A DNA stretch of 64,000 bases from Amyelois transitella (taxonomy: Eukaryota > Arthropoda > Insecta > Lepidoptera > Pyralidae): contig NC_083517.1 in assembly GCF_032362555.1 (NCBI RefSeq), positions 7,894,001-7,958,000 on the forward strand. Reading direction: 5' to 3'. Position 1 is the first letter of the stretch; every line of letters starts with the position of its first letter. The notes below the pieces were generated by a model that was given only the letters and a program-made list of their open reading frames with translations, did not search any database and was not told where the DNA came from. Below are positions 35,814 to 48,200 of the stretch, piece by piece. The position numbers and the translations under genes were made by a program.

Positions 35814-38052
35814 AAAATATTCTGTTTATATAATTAGGCAGTAAAATATTTATTTTTGTCTATATTTGATTACATAATGAATATTCTAAAATTTTTATTT
35901 AATCAAGATTCTTAAAACCAAGTATAATAAACCGATTACCTGTCTACAATATAAATCAATAGTCATAAATAATGCATCTTGATTAAAAAAAAATTCAAAC
36001 TGTCGACAGTTTCCAATGTTTTTCACATTGTTTTAGACTTATGTTCGTTGTTTGTTTGAACAAATAACTTAACGCATCTATATATATACATATATATATG
36101 CAGATTTTTTCGACTTACCTACGTAAGTCTAAAAAATCAATGAAATCGTAGAATATTATCAGAACTATAAAATTACGATTTTCATATTATAGTTTTGTCT
36201 ATGTTATAAGGAAAACTTGAACCTGATAACATAAAAACAAGCTTACATTAAAATGTTTTCCACTGATGCGCGCTCTTCCACATACAAAGGAAGCTAGCCC
36301 TGCTTTGTGTCTGCTATCGTCTGGCTGTTATTATTACTCTGGATCAATTGCCGGCCGATTCCTATTTTATTTTAATATTTTGGGGTGGTCATTTAACACG
36401 CACGCATAGGGTGGACTTTTGCTTAATTAAATAATATAAACAAGGTTATCGCAGCCATGACTAAGATAAAACAGATTAGTTACGCTATGTTCCCTATAAA
36501 TATTTTATTTTTTGCAATAAAGGACTTATATTACTTTACTGTAAATGCACGATAACGTTGAAATACAATTAAGGATGATAAATCATGATTCTGCCTAAAC
36601 AATATATAAAAACTAATTACTTTATTGTTTATTGTTAATTTAGAGATCACAACACAAAGTGATATACGAGTAGAATAAAGAGGTAGACAAAGTTTTGTTA
36701 TTTACGATATTTTACCTCCTCATCAACGAATATACCATCGATGGACGACGATGGAATAGTGAAACTTTGCTGACGCTCGTACGGCGAAAGAAAACATGGT
36801 GAGAAAACTCACATTTGTATGCAACTATATGAATGTATTATCATGATATAGTCAATTTGTCAGGTCCTTCAAGCCAAAAACTGTGGATGTAGATACCCGG
36901 AAATATGACAAGAGAAGTATCTTTATTTTATTTCAAAAAAGCTTTAGGAGAAGGGTCAACCGAAATAAAATGTACTAAAAAAAATATTTATCCATACATT
37001 TGTATAAATAATGTCCTCTAAAGAAGCCGTTATTATTAAACAAATTAATGCAAGTTTGAAGCTAAACATTTCCTGTTTAAATTCGATCGTGACTAAACTT
37101 CCAGCGGGGAAAGAACCGTAAATAAATGCGATATACTTAGCGTTTGAACGTTGTCGACGCAGAATGGTGTCACTGTGCGAATTTCTCTGGCCCGTTTTAA
37201 TAAATCTCTATTTACAATTCTGCGCTCGCCGAGTGGAAAGGCTTAAGCCAAGACATTTTTCTTCATTCGCAAGTGTGTGCTAACAAACTCGGCGGCGAGG
37301 GTGGGGGACATTTACCCTTCTGAATCTGTGGAAATTCGGTTACGCTGCAAATCATAGATACTTCGTTTTACATCAGTTCGACAAAATTAAAGGGACATTG
37401 CAACACGCCTATTGGCAGACGACTGGAGACTTAAATGCTGGCAGCTTTGAAACAGCAAATAATCACTCAATACAACGAGGAACAGCTGATATTGTCCTGA
37501 TCACATTAGCCTCCCCTTTGCAAAACGATATCAAAAATAACATTTTTTGTTCAACCTCGTTGTTGTCAATCTCTTGCTTTGCGTAGTATTTACCAGAATT
37601 TTACAGATAACTATTTCTTGACAAAAGTGAGTGCTTCACTCGCTAAATTCGTTCTTATAAAGTAAATAATACTCCTCCACAATACCGTAGTGGTCAATGC
37701 GCCAGTTTAGCAGTCTCGGTTTTAAGTAAAAAAAATAGTCGCAAAGAAGTTCAAGAAGATTAGATTTCACTGATGTGAAAATCTAGTGATAGTTCTAAAA
37801 TTATCTCACTTTTGCCAACTAAATGTTGGCTTGTATGAAATTAACGCAAAAAAATAATTAGTACAAGTTTACCCTAGTGCTCGTAGAACAAGCTTCAGCT
37901 GCCACAGTATTAATTACTGCGCCCAACTTCTTAATTGCATTTAACATGTTTAATTTTGAAAACCCTAGATAGGCTTTCATAAATCTGTTATTATATTCTC
38001 CTTGGAAAAAAAGACCAAGCATTAATACTCGTCATTTACTCATATATACTCC

Positions 38053-38185
38053 AGACTTCGGAGGGGTAGGCAGAGAGTTTCTTTCCACTTGCCACAAACC
38101 CTGAATAATTCATTCGCTTCATCCACTCTTCATGCAAGCTCGTCGGTTTACGGTATTCTTGACCTGACTTTTCGCCAATATATTA
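38053..38185 (-). mobile_element. Decayed RTE-like LINE 3' fragment
   Basis: On the minus strand it follows the RTE tail (blocks equivalent to GGTCAGGTCAA, CGCCGAGCTTGCATGAAG, TGGCAAGTGGAAAG, CTGCCTACCCCTCCG) with deletions inside the block. Confidence 0.75.
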
Positions 38186-38600
38186 CAATACATAAGCCGT
38201 TAAAACTCCCAAAATATTCCCAATGCATTTCATATATCTTAAAGCACTACTCGTATTCCGAGCAAAACCCACTTCCATATACGTTGTCCGCCGGGGTCAC
38301 TCATAAATTTCAATGTTCTATTCTGCCTTGCGTACTTTAAGTGAAATATCCACTCCATTAGGGGATCCAAACACCCAAAGATCTTGATGAATTCCAATAC
38401 TTTAAGTACCACGAAAACCTAATAAAATAAGGATTTATGAAACTTGTTACTTCTCGTGTAGAAATATACCGCCCTAGGCTTAAATGCTCAACTGTTGCAA
38501 TTTATAATGTATAGAAACTAATATCTCCTCAAAAAACAATGTTTCTCATTTTTGTAATTTTCAGGGATTAACCGGAAACGACTAATCCTAATGCGAATGG

Positions 38601-38642
38601 TTATTCGAATCAATTTATTCGAATCAATTTATTCGAATCAAT
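38601..38642. repeat. Exact 14 bp tandem repeat, three copies
   Basis: The unit TTATTCGAATCAAT is repeated three times without a mismatch. Confidence 0.95.
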
Positions 38643-40215
38643 AATAATATCAGCGTCATCTTTATTAAAAATTTTATTTTATATTAGATACATAAACATA
38701 CGGTATAATAATATACGGGATTTACGCAGATATTACAACCGCAATACTCGTAACAAATAACGTAAAGATTTTCCATAAACAAGGAGGAAGCTTTGAGGAA
38801 AAGCTAGTTTTTCAAATTTACCGTAACAAACATTGTCTGTTGTCGATCCCTTCTTACTCAAAATAAAACAAATTAGGGGGAAATCCGTCGAATTTGTAGA
38901 TTTATAACCCAAAAAAAGAAAAAGCTAGGCGTATTTAGAAAATGTTTACATCGTAATATATGAAAATATAACATTTTTAACATGACTACCTTTTAGTATA
39001 TTTTACTTATGTTTAATCCTAGTGGTATTTCCTTCCATTTTGCTTATAATTTATTAAAGCAAAAAGCACTGCCTACAGTTATTATTGTTATATTTAACAG
39101 ATACCAGTTATATATACATTTTTTTACAAATTTCATATATAAAGCTGTGATGCATTCTTTTGATCAATTTATGGAAAATTATGTTACTTCATTAAATAAA
39201 ATCATATGCGCAAAAATTGTAAAGACCGATAGATTTGGCCCAAAATCGATCTTTAGCAGATAAGATCTAGGACGATTTAATTGGGTCACGACAAAGATGG
39301 TGTCGGACATGGTACCCTATTAATTGGACGACTTCTTTACATCCTCTCAATTCTCATGATGGCCGAGACGGGTCTAAATGTTAAAAATAATTACTTGTTC
39401 GACATCGGGTAACCCCTTTTGATGAAAATCTCGTCACGTTATCAAAACTGTCGTTATGATTGTGTCTTGACTTCTCAAGGTACCTAAATAGATTTTTGAA
39501 ATTTTACGCGACTAGTTTTTGTCAAAACTCTTCATGGGAATAAAATATATATTTATCCTATAACATACAGGATAAAAATATTTATCATGTAACATACAGG
39601 ACTATGATGATGTATATTTCTAACAGAGGATTCTGCTCTACAATAAAATAGCTATAAAATAAAAGTGTAAAGCTTGTATTTGGACCAGCAAAAGGTGTTT
39701 AACATTAAGGATTCAATTCTATAAGACATTTCTAATAATCTCGAAAATTTCTAGTTTTTGTTTGCAAACAATTGGATCTTTTCATTACTTTCTAAATAAT
39801 TATTAAAACCAGCCTAGTTTCATAGATCAAAAGTAAAGTCTTATGAAATTCTGGCTCTGAATTTGAAATGCCAAAGCATTCCTTAATCCAGCCCTGGGTA
39901 ATGGAACAAGTGAAACTTCTCTGTGAAGTGAGTAGGCCGGATTGTTTTGTAAAAACCACTTTAATGAACGAGGCGGAAGCGGTGAGTGTGACTTAATTTT
40001 ATTTCAAAAGACATTAAAACTTGCTGTCAAGAGTGAAAAATAATCTCGGTTAAATTATAGCGTACAAGATGAACGGCGACAGATAATGCCGACTGGATTA
40101 TCAGGCCTAAGAGGCGCTTTATTGTTAAACGATTTAGTTTCACGACAGGCTAAGTACTAGTTAGCAGTTTATAATAACTAGATTTTTTTATAAATGGTAA
40201 CGGACCAATATTATT

Positions 40216-40330
40216 TTACATGGGATTCTTCTAAGGCTATGAGCTAGCAACCTGTTACTACGAGAATCTTAACTCCATCATCGTACCATGATATAGACGA
40301 ACTTTATCTCTGTTCCTGCTCAAATACGGT
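40216..40330 (+). mobile_element. Decayed SINE-like family A copy
   Basis: GGGATTCTTCTAAGGC, GAGCTAGCAACCTGTTAC and AATCTTAACTCCATCAT follow the middle of family A. Head and tail are absent. Confidence 0.5.
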
Positions 40331-41237
40331 ACCGACTACCGACACTTCATCGAGACTCCTAAATTGCCAGCAGCAAACAAGAAAAAAGCATAATTAGACC
40401 TAAAAAAATATTCGCTCAACGCGGCACGCGTGATAGTCGAGGAAGTACTGCTTAATTAGAAATGTTCACGAAGCCTACGCAAACTGGGCTGCTCGTTCAC
40501 CTCACTCGGGAAACTTATCGTCGAGGCGTACCCTTTATCCTTTCCATTTCGAAAATATTTATTCAACATCCATTCCTTAAGCTGCCAAGCCCGGCGCTCA
40601 GGTGCGCGATCGTCCTAACTCAAACACGGACTATCATTTAAATAAGGCACTTGGTCTCATTAGACTTACAAGTAACGTGTATATGCCATGTTTGCAAAGG
40701 TAAGATATATAATCTGATTTGTAACTTAAGTTGTCGGAAAATTACAAAGATATAATCACGATACTGTCACAATATATTGATTTCATTTGAAATTGTAAAC
40801 CTAATTATGTCACGCCGTAAATAAACAACTGCGATTCCGACCCTTGTCCCTTTTGCCTATCATCGAGCGATATTAATTTTCATTTTGAAACAAAACGCTG
40901 AGACGTTCTAATTTCAAAACTCTCGAGTCACACGCCGTTTTGTTAGAGGATTCCAAACGGAGAGATTTTTTGTCGGCTTTAATTAAGTCACGAACTTCGT
41001 ACGGCGCTCATTGGCCTTTTCGTTGGCGCAGGTAATCACGATCAGCAAGGCATTAATTCAAAACTCCAGCGAACCACTTGGACCGGATTGCCGGCAATGC
41101 CACTTGGGCACGTCTCTACCGAACTGTTTTATTGTGCATTATATACTCTCTATGTCTAGATATGTGTTTTCGTACTTGTTAACGTAATTTGGTTTCTTTA
41201 CTTTTGCTTTCTTATCTACCTATTAAGTACTAATACA

Positions 41238-41425
41238 AAGTCACATCTATATCATTTGCAGGGTAGGCAGTCTTGACAAGACTGAGAGACCACGTTCAAC
41301 TGGCAATTTCTAAATTAGATTCAAATAAGTAGTGACAGGTTGCTAACCCGTCACCTACGATTATAAACCTATCCCTTAGTCGCCTTTTACGACATCCATG
41401 GGGAAGATATGGAGTGCTCCTTTTC
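41238..41425 (-). mobile_element. SINE-like family A, diverged copy
   Basis: TCACATCTATATCATTTGCA at the 3' end, AGTGACAGGTTGCTAACCC in the body and GTCGCCTTTTACGACATCC near the 5' side are present in order. The tail and extreme head are lost. Confidence 0.75.
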
Positions 41426-42734
41426 TAAAGTTTCGGGATATGTATCCCTATGTATGTTTCTGATGTCAGAAAGCCTTCAGTTTTTATCCGCACGCTGAAA
41501 TATGACGTAAAAATATAGCTGTAGAAATAATAGTTTTCTTCCCAGATTTGTATGTAGTGTAAGTAGATAAAATTGAATTTGTATGGAATGTTTTTCGCGA
41601 GTACACAACGCAGGATTCTTTGATTCCGCTATACTACGACCAGCAACGAGGCTACGCGCGATACTCCGTAGACTCGTAGACGTTTTCGTAGACGTTTCCC
41701 ATACGTTTTTCGAAGCACTGATTTAACCACTCAATAAAGGAGTCTTATGGTAAAGCGCCTATTCATGTGAGAGTTAAAATAAAAATGAATGACAAAAATC
41801 CTAGATTATTTTTTTATTTAGTTTTATTTACAACTAGCTATTACCCATGGCTCCAACCGTGAAAAATCCTCTCTAAGTTTTTATACTTTTGAATTGGAAC
41901 ATAGCTTCTTAAGTTGTGAGTTGACATGACGAACACTTCCGTATAAAATTTGTACAACCAGTGGTTTTGAGTACCACGTATGACGAAAAGCGCTGGTTTC
42001 AGCTGCGTTGCCTATCTGTAACTCAATAGTTATCGTTTTAATTTTTAATCGAATCAACACAGAAAATATCTATCATAAAATTTAATAAGATTAATAGAAA
42101 AAGTTTGACTTCAGGACCAACGCCTGCCAAAAGCACAACACAGTAGTTGTCAAAGTAAAGCTAATTTATACATTCGTAGGAGAACATGCCGCTCGTACAA
42201 ATTGTTTGATGCAGAAAATATGACATCATAAATCTTACAAGGAGTTATTCTGCGAGTGTATAGGATGCTCGTATTATGTTCGTAGCATTGAAGCCAGGCC
42301 GGCGAGGCGGAAAATTGCACTACACCTAAATACAGCACACAGTTGATGCAGGTCCAGTGGGTATCATTCGGTTTCCGTCATGTCTTTTATTTTTATTAAA
42401 AGACTGTTTAATTACTTGTATTGATTGACAACTTCTTGTGCGTGGGAGACGCTTTAATGATTCTAGTACAGATGTTTTAGTTAGCAGGACGAAAGTTTCA
42501 TCGAAAACAGTCCAGTATTTCGAAAGAGTGTAAAAAAGATGTAATAAAGAGACCGAATTTTTAGTTTTATTAATATTAATATAATATTATTTTAGTTATA
42601 TTAAAAATACGGTATCTTTATCTCAAAGAAACTTTTTAATTTTTTTTATTATGTGTATTTAAAATGATTACATTCGGATGTACCTTTTGATATAGGTATA
42701 TATATTAATGCATCACGCATATCTTAATTAGGTA

Positions 42735-42880
42735 TTTACAGAAAGACAGAGTCACAGTCTCGCAAAGACTGAAAGCCACGTTCAGCTGGATGGCTAATGA
42801 TGTAATTGATATTCAGAGAAAGTAACAGATATGCTAACTCATCGACTAAAAGAAATTTCAGTTGATATGCCTTTTCAGTA
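42735..42880 (-). mobile_element. Decayed SINE-like family A copy
   Basis: GACAGAGTCACAGTCTCGCA, AAAGCCACGTTCAGCTGGAT and AGTAACAGATATGCTAAC match the family body with many changes. Confidence 0.6.
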
Positions 42881-43058
42881 GTGAATACTTCTTTGGCGGT
42901 GTTGTGCACTTATTGTAGTGGGTAAAAAAATTTAGAATCGTGTCAGGCGACCTGATCGAAAATTCGTATCCGTAAGCATAAAAAAAATATGTTGATGTGT
43001 ATCAGTTTCTTGGCTTTTATTTAATATTCAAATGTTCACTTCTACCAGTAGATACTGT

Positions 43059-43102
43059 CGTAGCGCATATTGGCTTTTTTCGTAGCGCATATTGGCTTTT
43101 TT
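43059..43102. repeat. Exact 22 bp tandem duplication
   Basis: CGTAGCGCATATTGGCTTTT plus TT occurs twice back to back with no mismatch, indicating a recent duplication. Confidence 0.95.
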
Positions 43103-43467
43103 ATTTTAAATTCTCTGTTAATAAAATAGTGGGTACCGATAGCACATCTTGGCAGAAGCAGTAATTCGAAAATCTTCTATCTTCATTTCAACTGGAAATG
43201 CCAACAACAGGCACCCGCTAATCTCCCAAATGGTGGAACTACACGACGTTTAAATTAAATTTATAGCTGGGAATGAATTGAAGCTGCAACGAAGAACCAA
43301 GCTCAAGCATTATCTACATAGCGATATTAATTGTACGCCAAGATATGCCATGTCACATATTTATATGTTCAGCATGTGCAAACTAATTTCATACTGCAAA
43401 CATACTACGTATCATATTTTCATACTCACTTACCTGTCACATCATTCGATTATTTTTTAAATAAGGT

Positions 43468-43528
43468 CTTTATAATTGTAATTTTAATAGAATTTCGTGT
43501 GAATTCTATTAAAATTACAATTATAAAG
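43468..43528. repeat. Perfect hairpin, 27 bp arms, 7 nt loop
   Basis: The arms 43468-43494 and 43502-43528 are exact reverse complements; the loop is TCGTGTG. AT-rich non-coding DNA. Confidence 0.93.
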
Positions 43529-43736
43529 TCTATATGTATCTTAATTTAAAAGCATCAAAAAATTAAAAAAAAAATGTAATTAATTTTCACAAATTATGAT
43601 TAGATTATGCATGTATTCATTTGATGGTCCACTTGGGTTAAAGGTTACATGACTTACTTGACTTAAGGTCCTTTGTCCCCTAGCTGGGGCAGAGGGCATC
43701 CACAGTGCGTCGCCATCCCGCTCGGTCTTAAAGGTT

Positions 43737-43880
43737 ACATACATACATAATAATCTCGTCTAAGTATATCCCTTGCGGGGTAGACACAGCCAACAGTTTT
43801 GAAAAGACTGATTAGCCACATTGAGCTATTTGGCTTAATGATAGAATAGAGATAAAGGTTGTTAACCATAACCACACAAT
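43737..43880 (-). mobile_element. SINE-like family A, 5'-truncated copy
   Basis: CATACATA tail, ATCCCTTGCGGGGTAGACAC, AACAGTTTTGAAAAGACTGA and CTATTTGGCTTAATGATAGA. It fades out before the 5' half. Confidence 0.8.
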
Positions 43881-44735
43881 GATAATGACAGTATCCGTCC
43901 GAGAATTAATTATTTTATATTTTAGTTATAGACATTTTTCTATAATCTTTCCCTTAAATTAGGGTTAAAAAACATCAAAAGAGCTCCAATAGAGTTTAAA
44001 ATCGATCGTAGGGTGTAAGAATAACAGCCAGTGTAGGTGTTAGTATCGTAATAGACACGGTTCGAGTAGCAGACGAGAGCCCTTCATAGGACGCTGGCCT
44101 GGGCTCCGCACTCGACCTAATGAAATAGGAGGATGATAGTTAATACTACTTGTAGCTCAAGGCATATTCTTAGTTGCTGTTTTTTGTAGTGTTGTGAAAA
44201 GGTTTAATGAATAAATTTAATTAATAATGTCATTTTTTTCATAACGTAAAAAAATATTTAAAGAAAAATTAATATGTACCTATTGGTACATTACATCACG
44301 TCGATATCATTGTGATTATATTTAAGTACTCCTAAGGAATATCCCGGGAGTAGACAGACACAGTCCGGAAAAAGCTAAAGTTAATTGCAACTTTCAATAA
44401 AATGAGAGGTTTCTCGCCCTTTCGCATAGGATGACTTCATATTTTTTCCTTTGGAGACTTGTAGAAATTGGAAACATTCGAGAGTATGACTGAGGGTAAG
44501 ATCTTACAACAAGCTGGGTTGTTAAGCACCCGCATTCCGTGAATGAAAAATATATTATCTTCAGGGCTCTCCATCGCTAGCCCATAGACTGAATATAAAA
44601 TATAGGTAAAGCTATCTATCTTTATAAGCCTTTCCTATTATAAGCTTATACAATCTGCACGATAAAAAAACTGTGGTATCCGGTACCTACTAGACCAGCA
44701 TAAAAGCAAAGTCCACCAAAACAGCGTGTTAGTAA

Positions 44736-44794
44736 GTTCTAATCTTACGTGATATGGTAAGGTTCTATCTTACCATATCACGTAAGATTAGAAC
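44736..44794. repeat. Perfect hairpin, 26 bp arms, 7 nt loop
   Basis: The arms 44736-44761 and 44769-44794 are exact reverse complements; the loop is GTTCTAT. It lies about 500 bp upstream of the RAB3GAP2 start codon. Confidence 0.93.
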
Positions 44795-45074
44795 CACATA
44801 AATATAATGCTTTGTTGAGAGCTGTATACCACAACATGAGATGTATATTCCCAGCGATATTTGTTATTATTTTCGCACCTGAATGTTGTGTGTTTGTTTG
44901 CTTCTTTAATTAATGCCAATGAATTATACTATATACCTATCCAGTCTAACTTTGATTTTATAGCGTGCCGTAATATGTGGCTTAAACTTGCAATAGACTA
45001 ATATTTTCAATGTCCTTTTCCCTAAGCTATTGTGAAATGTAATTTATAAAAAATAATGTAGTATAAAAAAAAAA

Positions 45075-45082
45075 TGACGTCA
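45075..45082 (+). promoter_or_regulatory. CRE-like palindrome in the RAB3GAP2 promoter region
   Basis: TGACGTCA, the full cAMP-response-element octamer, lies 187 bp before the start codon, within a less AT-rich stretch (45070-45160). Known to bind CREB/ATF-type bZIP factors. Its use here is inferred from position only. Confidence 0.45.
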
Positions 45083-45268
45083 CCAAACGTCAACTTCAGC
45101 TGCACTCAGCTGTTGATTGACAGGTGTGACAAATTATTGTCAGAATGACAGAGCAAGGTACAATAACATAGGACGATAATCTTGTTGTTGAAAAATTATA
45201 CAAATTAATTTCAAATAACGACACAAGTACATATTGTTTTATTTATTGTGAATTTTAAAACAAAAATA

Positions 45269-48200
45269 ATGTCGTGCGAAATAGAACAATTCGCTGATTG
45301 TGGTGATATTTTAAGTATCGGACGTGCGCTCTTTGTTCCTGAAAAAGAAGGTAAAATTTACGATTACCTTCAGATAACAGTATTACTCTTCTTAAAAATA
45401 TTCTTATTCTTTGTTCATTGTTTTGTTTTCAGATACAAATTGGTTAACCCAATGTCCCATGTCGTTATCATCCTGCGGAAACTTACTAGCTGTCGGGTAT
45501 AAAAATCGCTTATGCTTGCTAACATCACAGTGGATTAGTTCGACAGACAGCAACACATATATAATATCGTGGAGTGGCACACTTCCTGCTGAGATATCAG
45601 TTATACTAGCCTTACCTATTTGCCCAACTAAACACTCTTCACAGGTATTTTCATAATTTATCTTTTTTATATTATTTCATTTTAATAAGAAGACAGCTAC
45701 TTACAAATAGACAAATAGAAATACAGTAAGCTAGCAAAAAGCCAACTATGGGTCCTCGCAAGTAAAAAAAACCGAATAGGTTATTAGTTACCTATTATAT
45801 ATCCTGAGTCGCCATTTACAACATCCACAAAGATATGCAGTGGTTCTAAAGTGATGGAAACTACACAGCGCACAAGACAATTTAGATTGATTTTATTTCT
45901 ATAGCCATCCGCTAATCCTCACTTGTTGTTTTAAATTTTATTGCAAATGAAATTGTGTCCTATAAAGCCTTTTTTATTTTTCTATAAGTATGTGAATGAA
46001 AACTTTCACTGAAATTGATTTATTTTTCTTTTTAGAATGTACCAGATTGGTTTTGTATCATTGTTGGATTTAAAAATGGAAGTATTGGATTTTACACCAA
46101 CACTGGCCACTTGTTACTACTTGAGAAGCTGGAAGACAAACCAGTCATGAAGATTACATGTCACACAGGCACATACGGAACTTTAAGTGATGATGTTATC
46201 ATTCTGTTTCCTAATTCAGAGTGCATTGTCTCTGGACCCAGCTTATTTCAAACTCTCAAAAATGCAAAAGCCCAATTAGCCCGAGGTAAGAATTCATACT
46301 GTTGTTTAACCCTGAAAATATTAAATGTGTAGTATGTACTGAATTTAGAATTTAAGAAATTATGTAAAAAAGTTTTCAAAACACTAAGTGCGGTTTACTT
46401 CCACATTTTAATTTAAATTTATCAATAAATAATTGTTTATAAGACCAAGATATACAAAACTTGGGAATGATTAATCCTCTCTTGGAAAAATAGTTTAAAA
46501 TGGAAGATAAAATGCACATAACATTGTTATTTGCTTTAATGGTCTACTGCCTGAATATTTCTCTTCTTTTAAAAATATTATTTAACTTACAGTTCAAGCA
46601 GGTGTTCTGGATGAATATTCAGTCGACAGTCGTAACATCAACATCAGGAGGTGGACATTTACAGCTGATCAAGATACACTGAATGATGCTGAGATGGTGG
46701 GGATAGAGCTTAAGAACACATATGACCACCTATTAGCTGCATCTACATATGGTGGATATGACACATGGTAAGATATTACTGGATGTACTAGTATGTAGTC
46801 TGACAAAAAGTTCTTGTTTAATTTTGGAAAGACAAGCAAGAAATTGAGATTTAAATAATATTATATAACTGAATATTATTGATGTAAATTTTACTGTCAT
46901 AATAATTTTCAGGTATCGCTCCGTACCAGCTATAAATTATCTAATATTGGGAGCGGGGGTGAAGCCTTACGTCGGCTTCCACAACGCGCTTGAAGGCGGA
47001 ACCACGCCGCCGCTTCAGGACGTGGCAAGAGCTGTGGCACACAAAATAAAATCCGCTTTGCCGTTAGTTCATTTCTTTTGTTTTTTCACTTTTTTTACTT
47101 AGTTAATAAAGTTAATTTAGTCTGAGATTTCCTAAGTAATCTATGATACTATTCTACAATGCAGAAGCAATAGTTTATAAGACGATATACTGCCATATTC
47201 TTGCAGGGCTGGCAAGGAACACGCACCGACGTTTTTAACGCGCGATAAGCTATTGCTGTCCCGTTCCACGTCATAATAAAAAGCGAAACAGCGATAGTTA
47301 ATCGCGCGATAAACTACCGCTGTTAATGTAAAATACTTTTTTAAGCTAGTATGTATTTGTAGCAGTGAATTTAGTTGCTTATTCTTATCTTACTCCCCTT
47401 TATTGACAGAGGCTGGCTTGGAGGCAGTAACACAGAGACTGCCCCCACCAACACTGAACCTCTAATCCGATCAGAGAGTTTGTACATGCGTTATGGTTTA
47501 TACGATAGCCAGAGACAGGGCACATCAGTCGTAGTCTCTCCAGACAGGAGGCTTGCAGCCATCACCGATAATTTTGGACGCATCGCCGTGCTTGATGTTA
47601 AGAAAGGTTATTTGATTCGCTTGTTTAAAGGATATAGAGATGCTCAATGTGGTTTTGTACAGGTAAGTCTGAACAAGTAAAAAAAAACAAATCGATTCTT
47701 GCTTGTATTATGACGTTTTTATTCCTATTCATTTCATTTCGCATATCGGAGTTTTAATAAACTAATTGCATTATTTTTTCAGCTATTTGACGTAGAAAAC
47801 AATAAACCTCAAGTATGTGTAGCTATGGATATCAAAAGAGCTATATTTCTTATTATCTATAATCCCAAGAAAGGTTTAATAGATATTAGACTAATGCAGA
47901 GCGGTACTCGTGTGGGAGTTTTCACAGCAACGAAAAATGGAAAGCTACTTTACAATACCTGTGGCTTTGTTGGGACTGAAAAAAAATTTACTCATAAGAA
48001 AGTAAATTTACCCGAATTCCAATGCGTGCTCATTGATCCGGACGGCAAACTAAAGCAGTTTAATATTCCATTTTTTTACGCTTTGGAAGGTGAAAATTCT
48101 CAAAGATCTAAGGATTTACACCTGTTGCGAGAATTAAAAGAACATATTAAAAAAGGACCCGAAAACACAGAAGAATATCTCAAGGAAATTATTGAAAGGG

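Larger units (their letters stand above)
28922..45074. other. Gene desert of about 16 kb
   Basis: I find no supported exon of a complete gene. The stretch is AT-rich with dispersed SINE-like family A copies, a family B fragment, hairpins at 33840, 43468 and 44736, and tandem duplications at 33241, 38601 and 43059. A GC-rich islet with a minus-strand donor lies near 35576. Open frames are short and lack splice context. Distal regulatory DNA or a large intron of a minus-strand gene are both possible. Confidence 0.55.
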
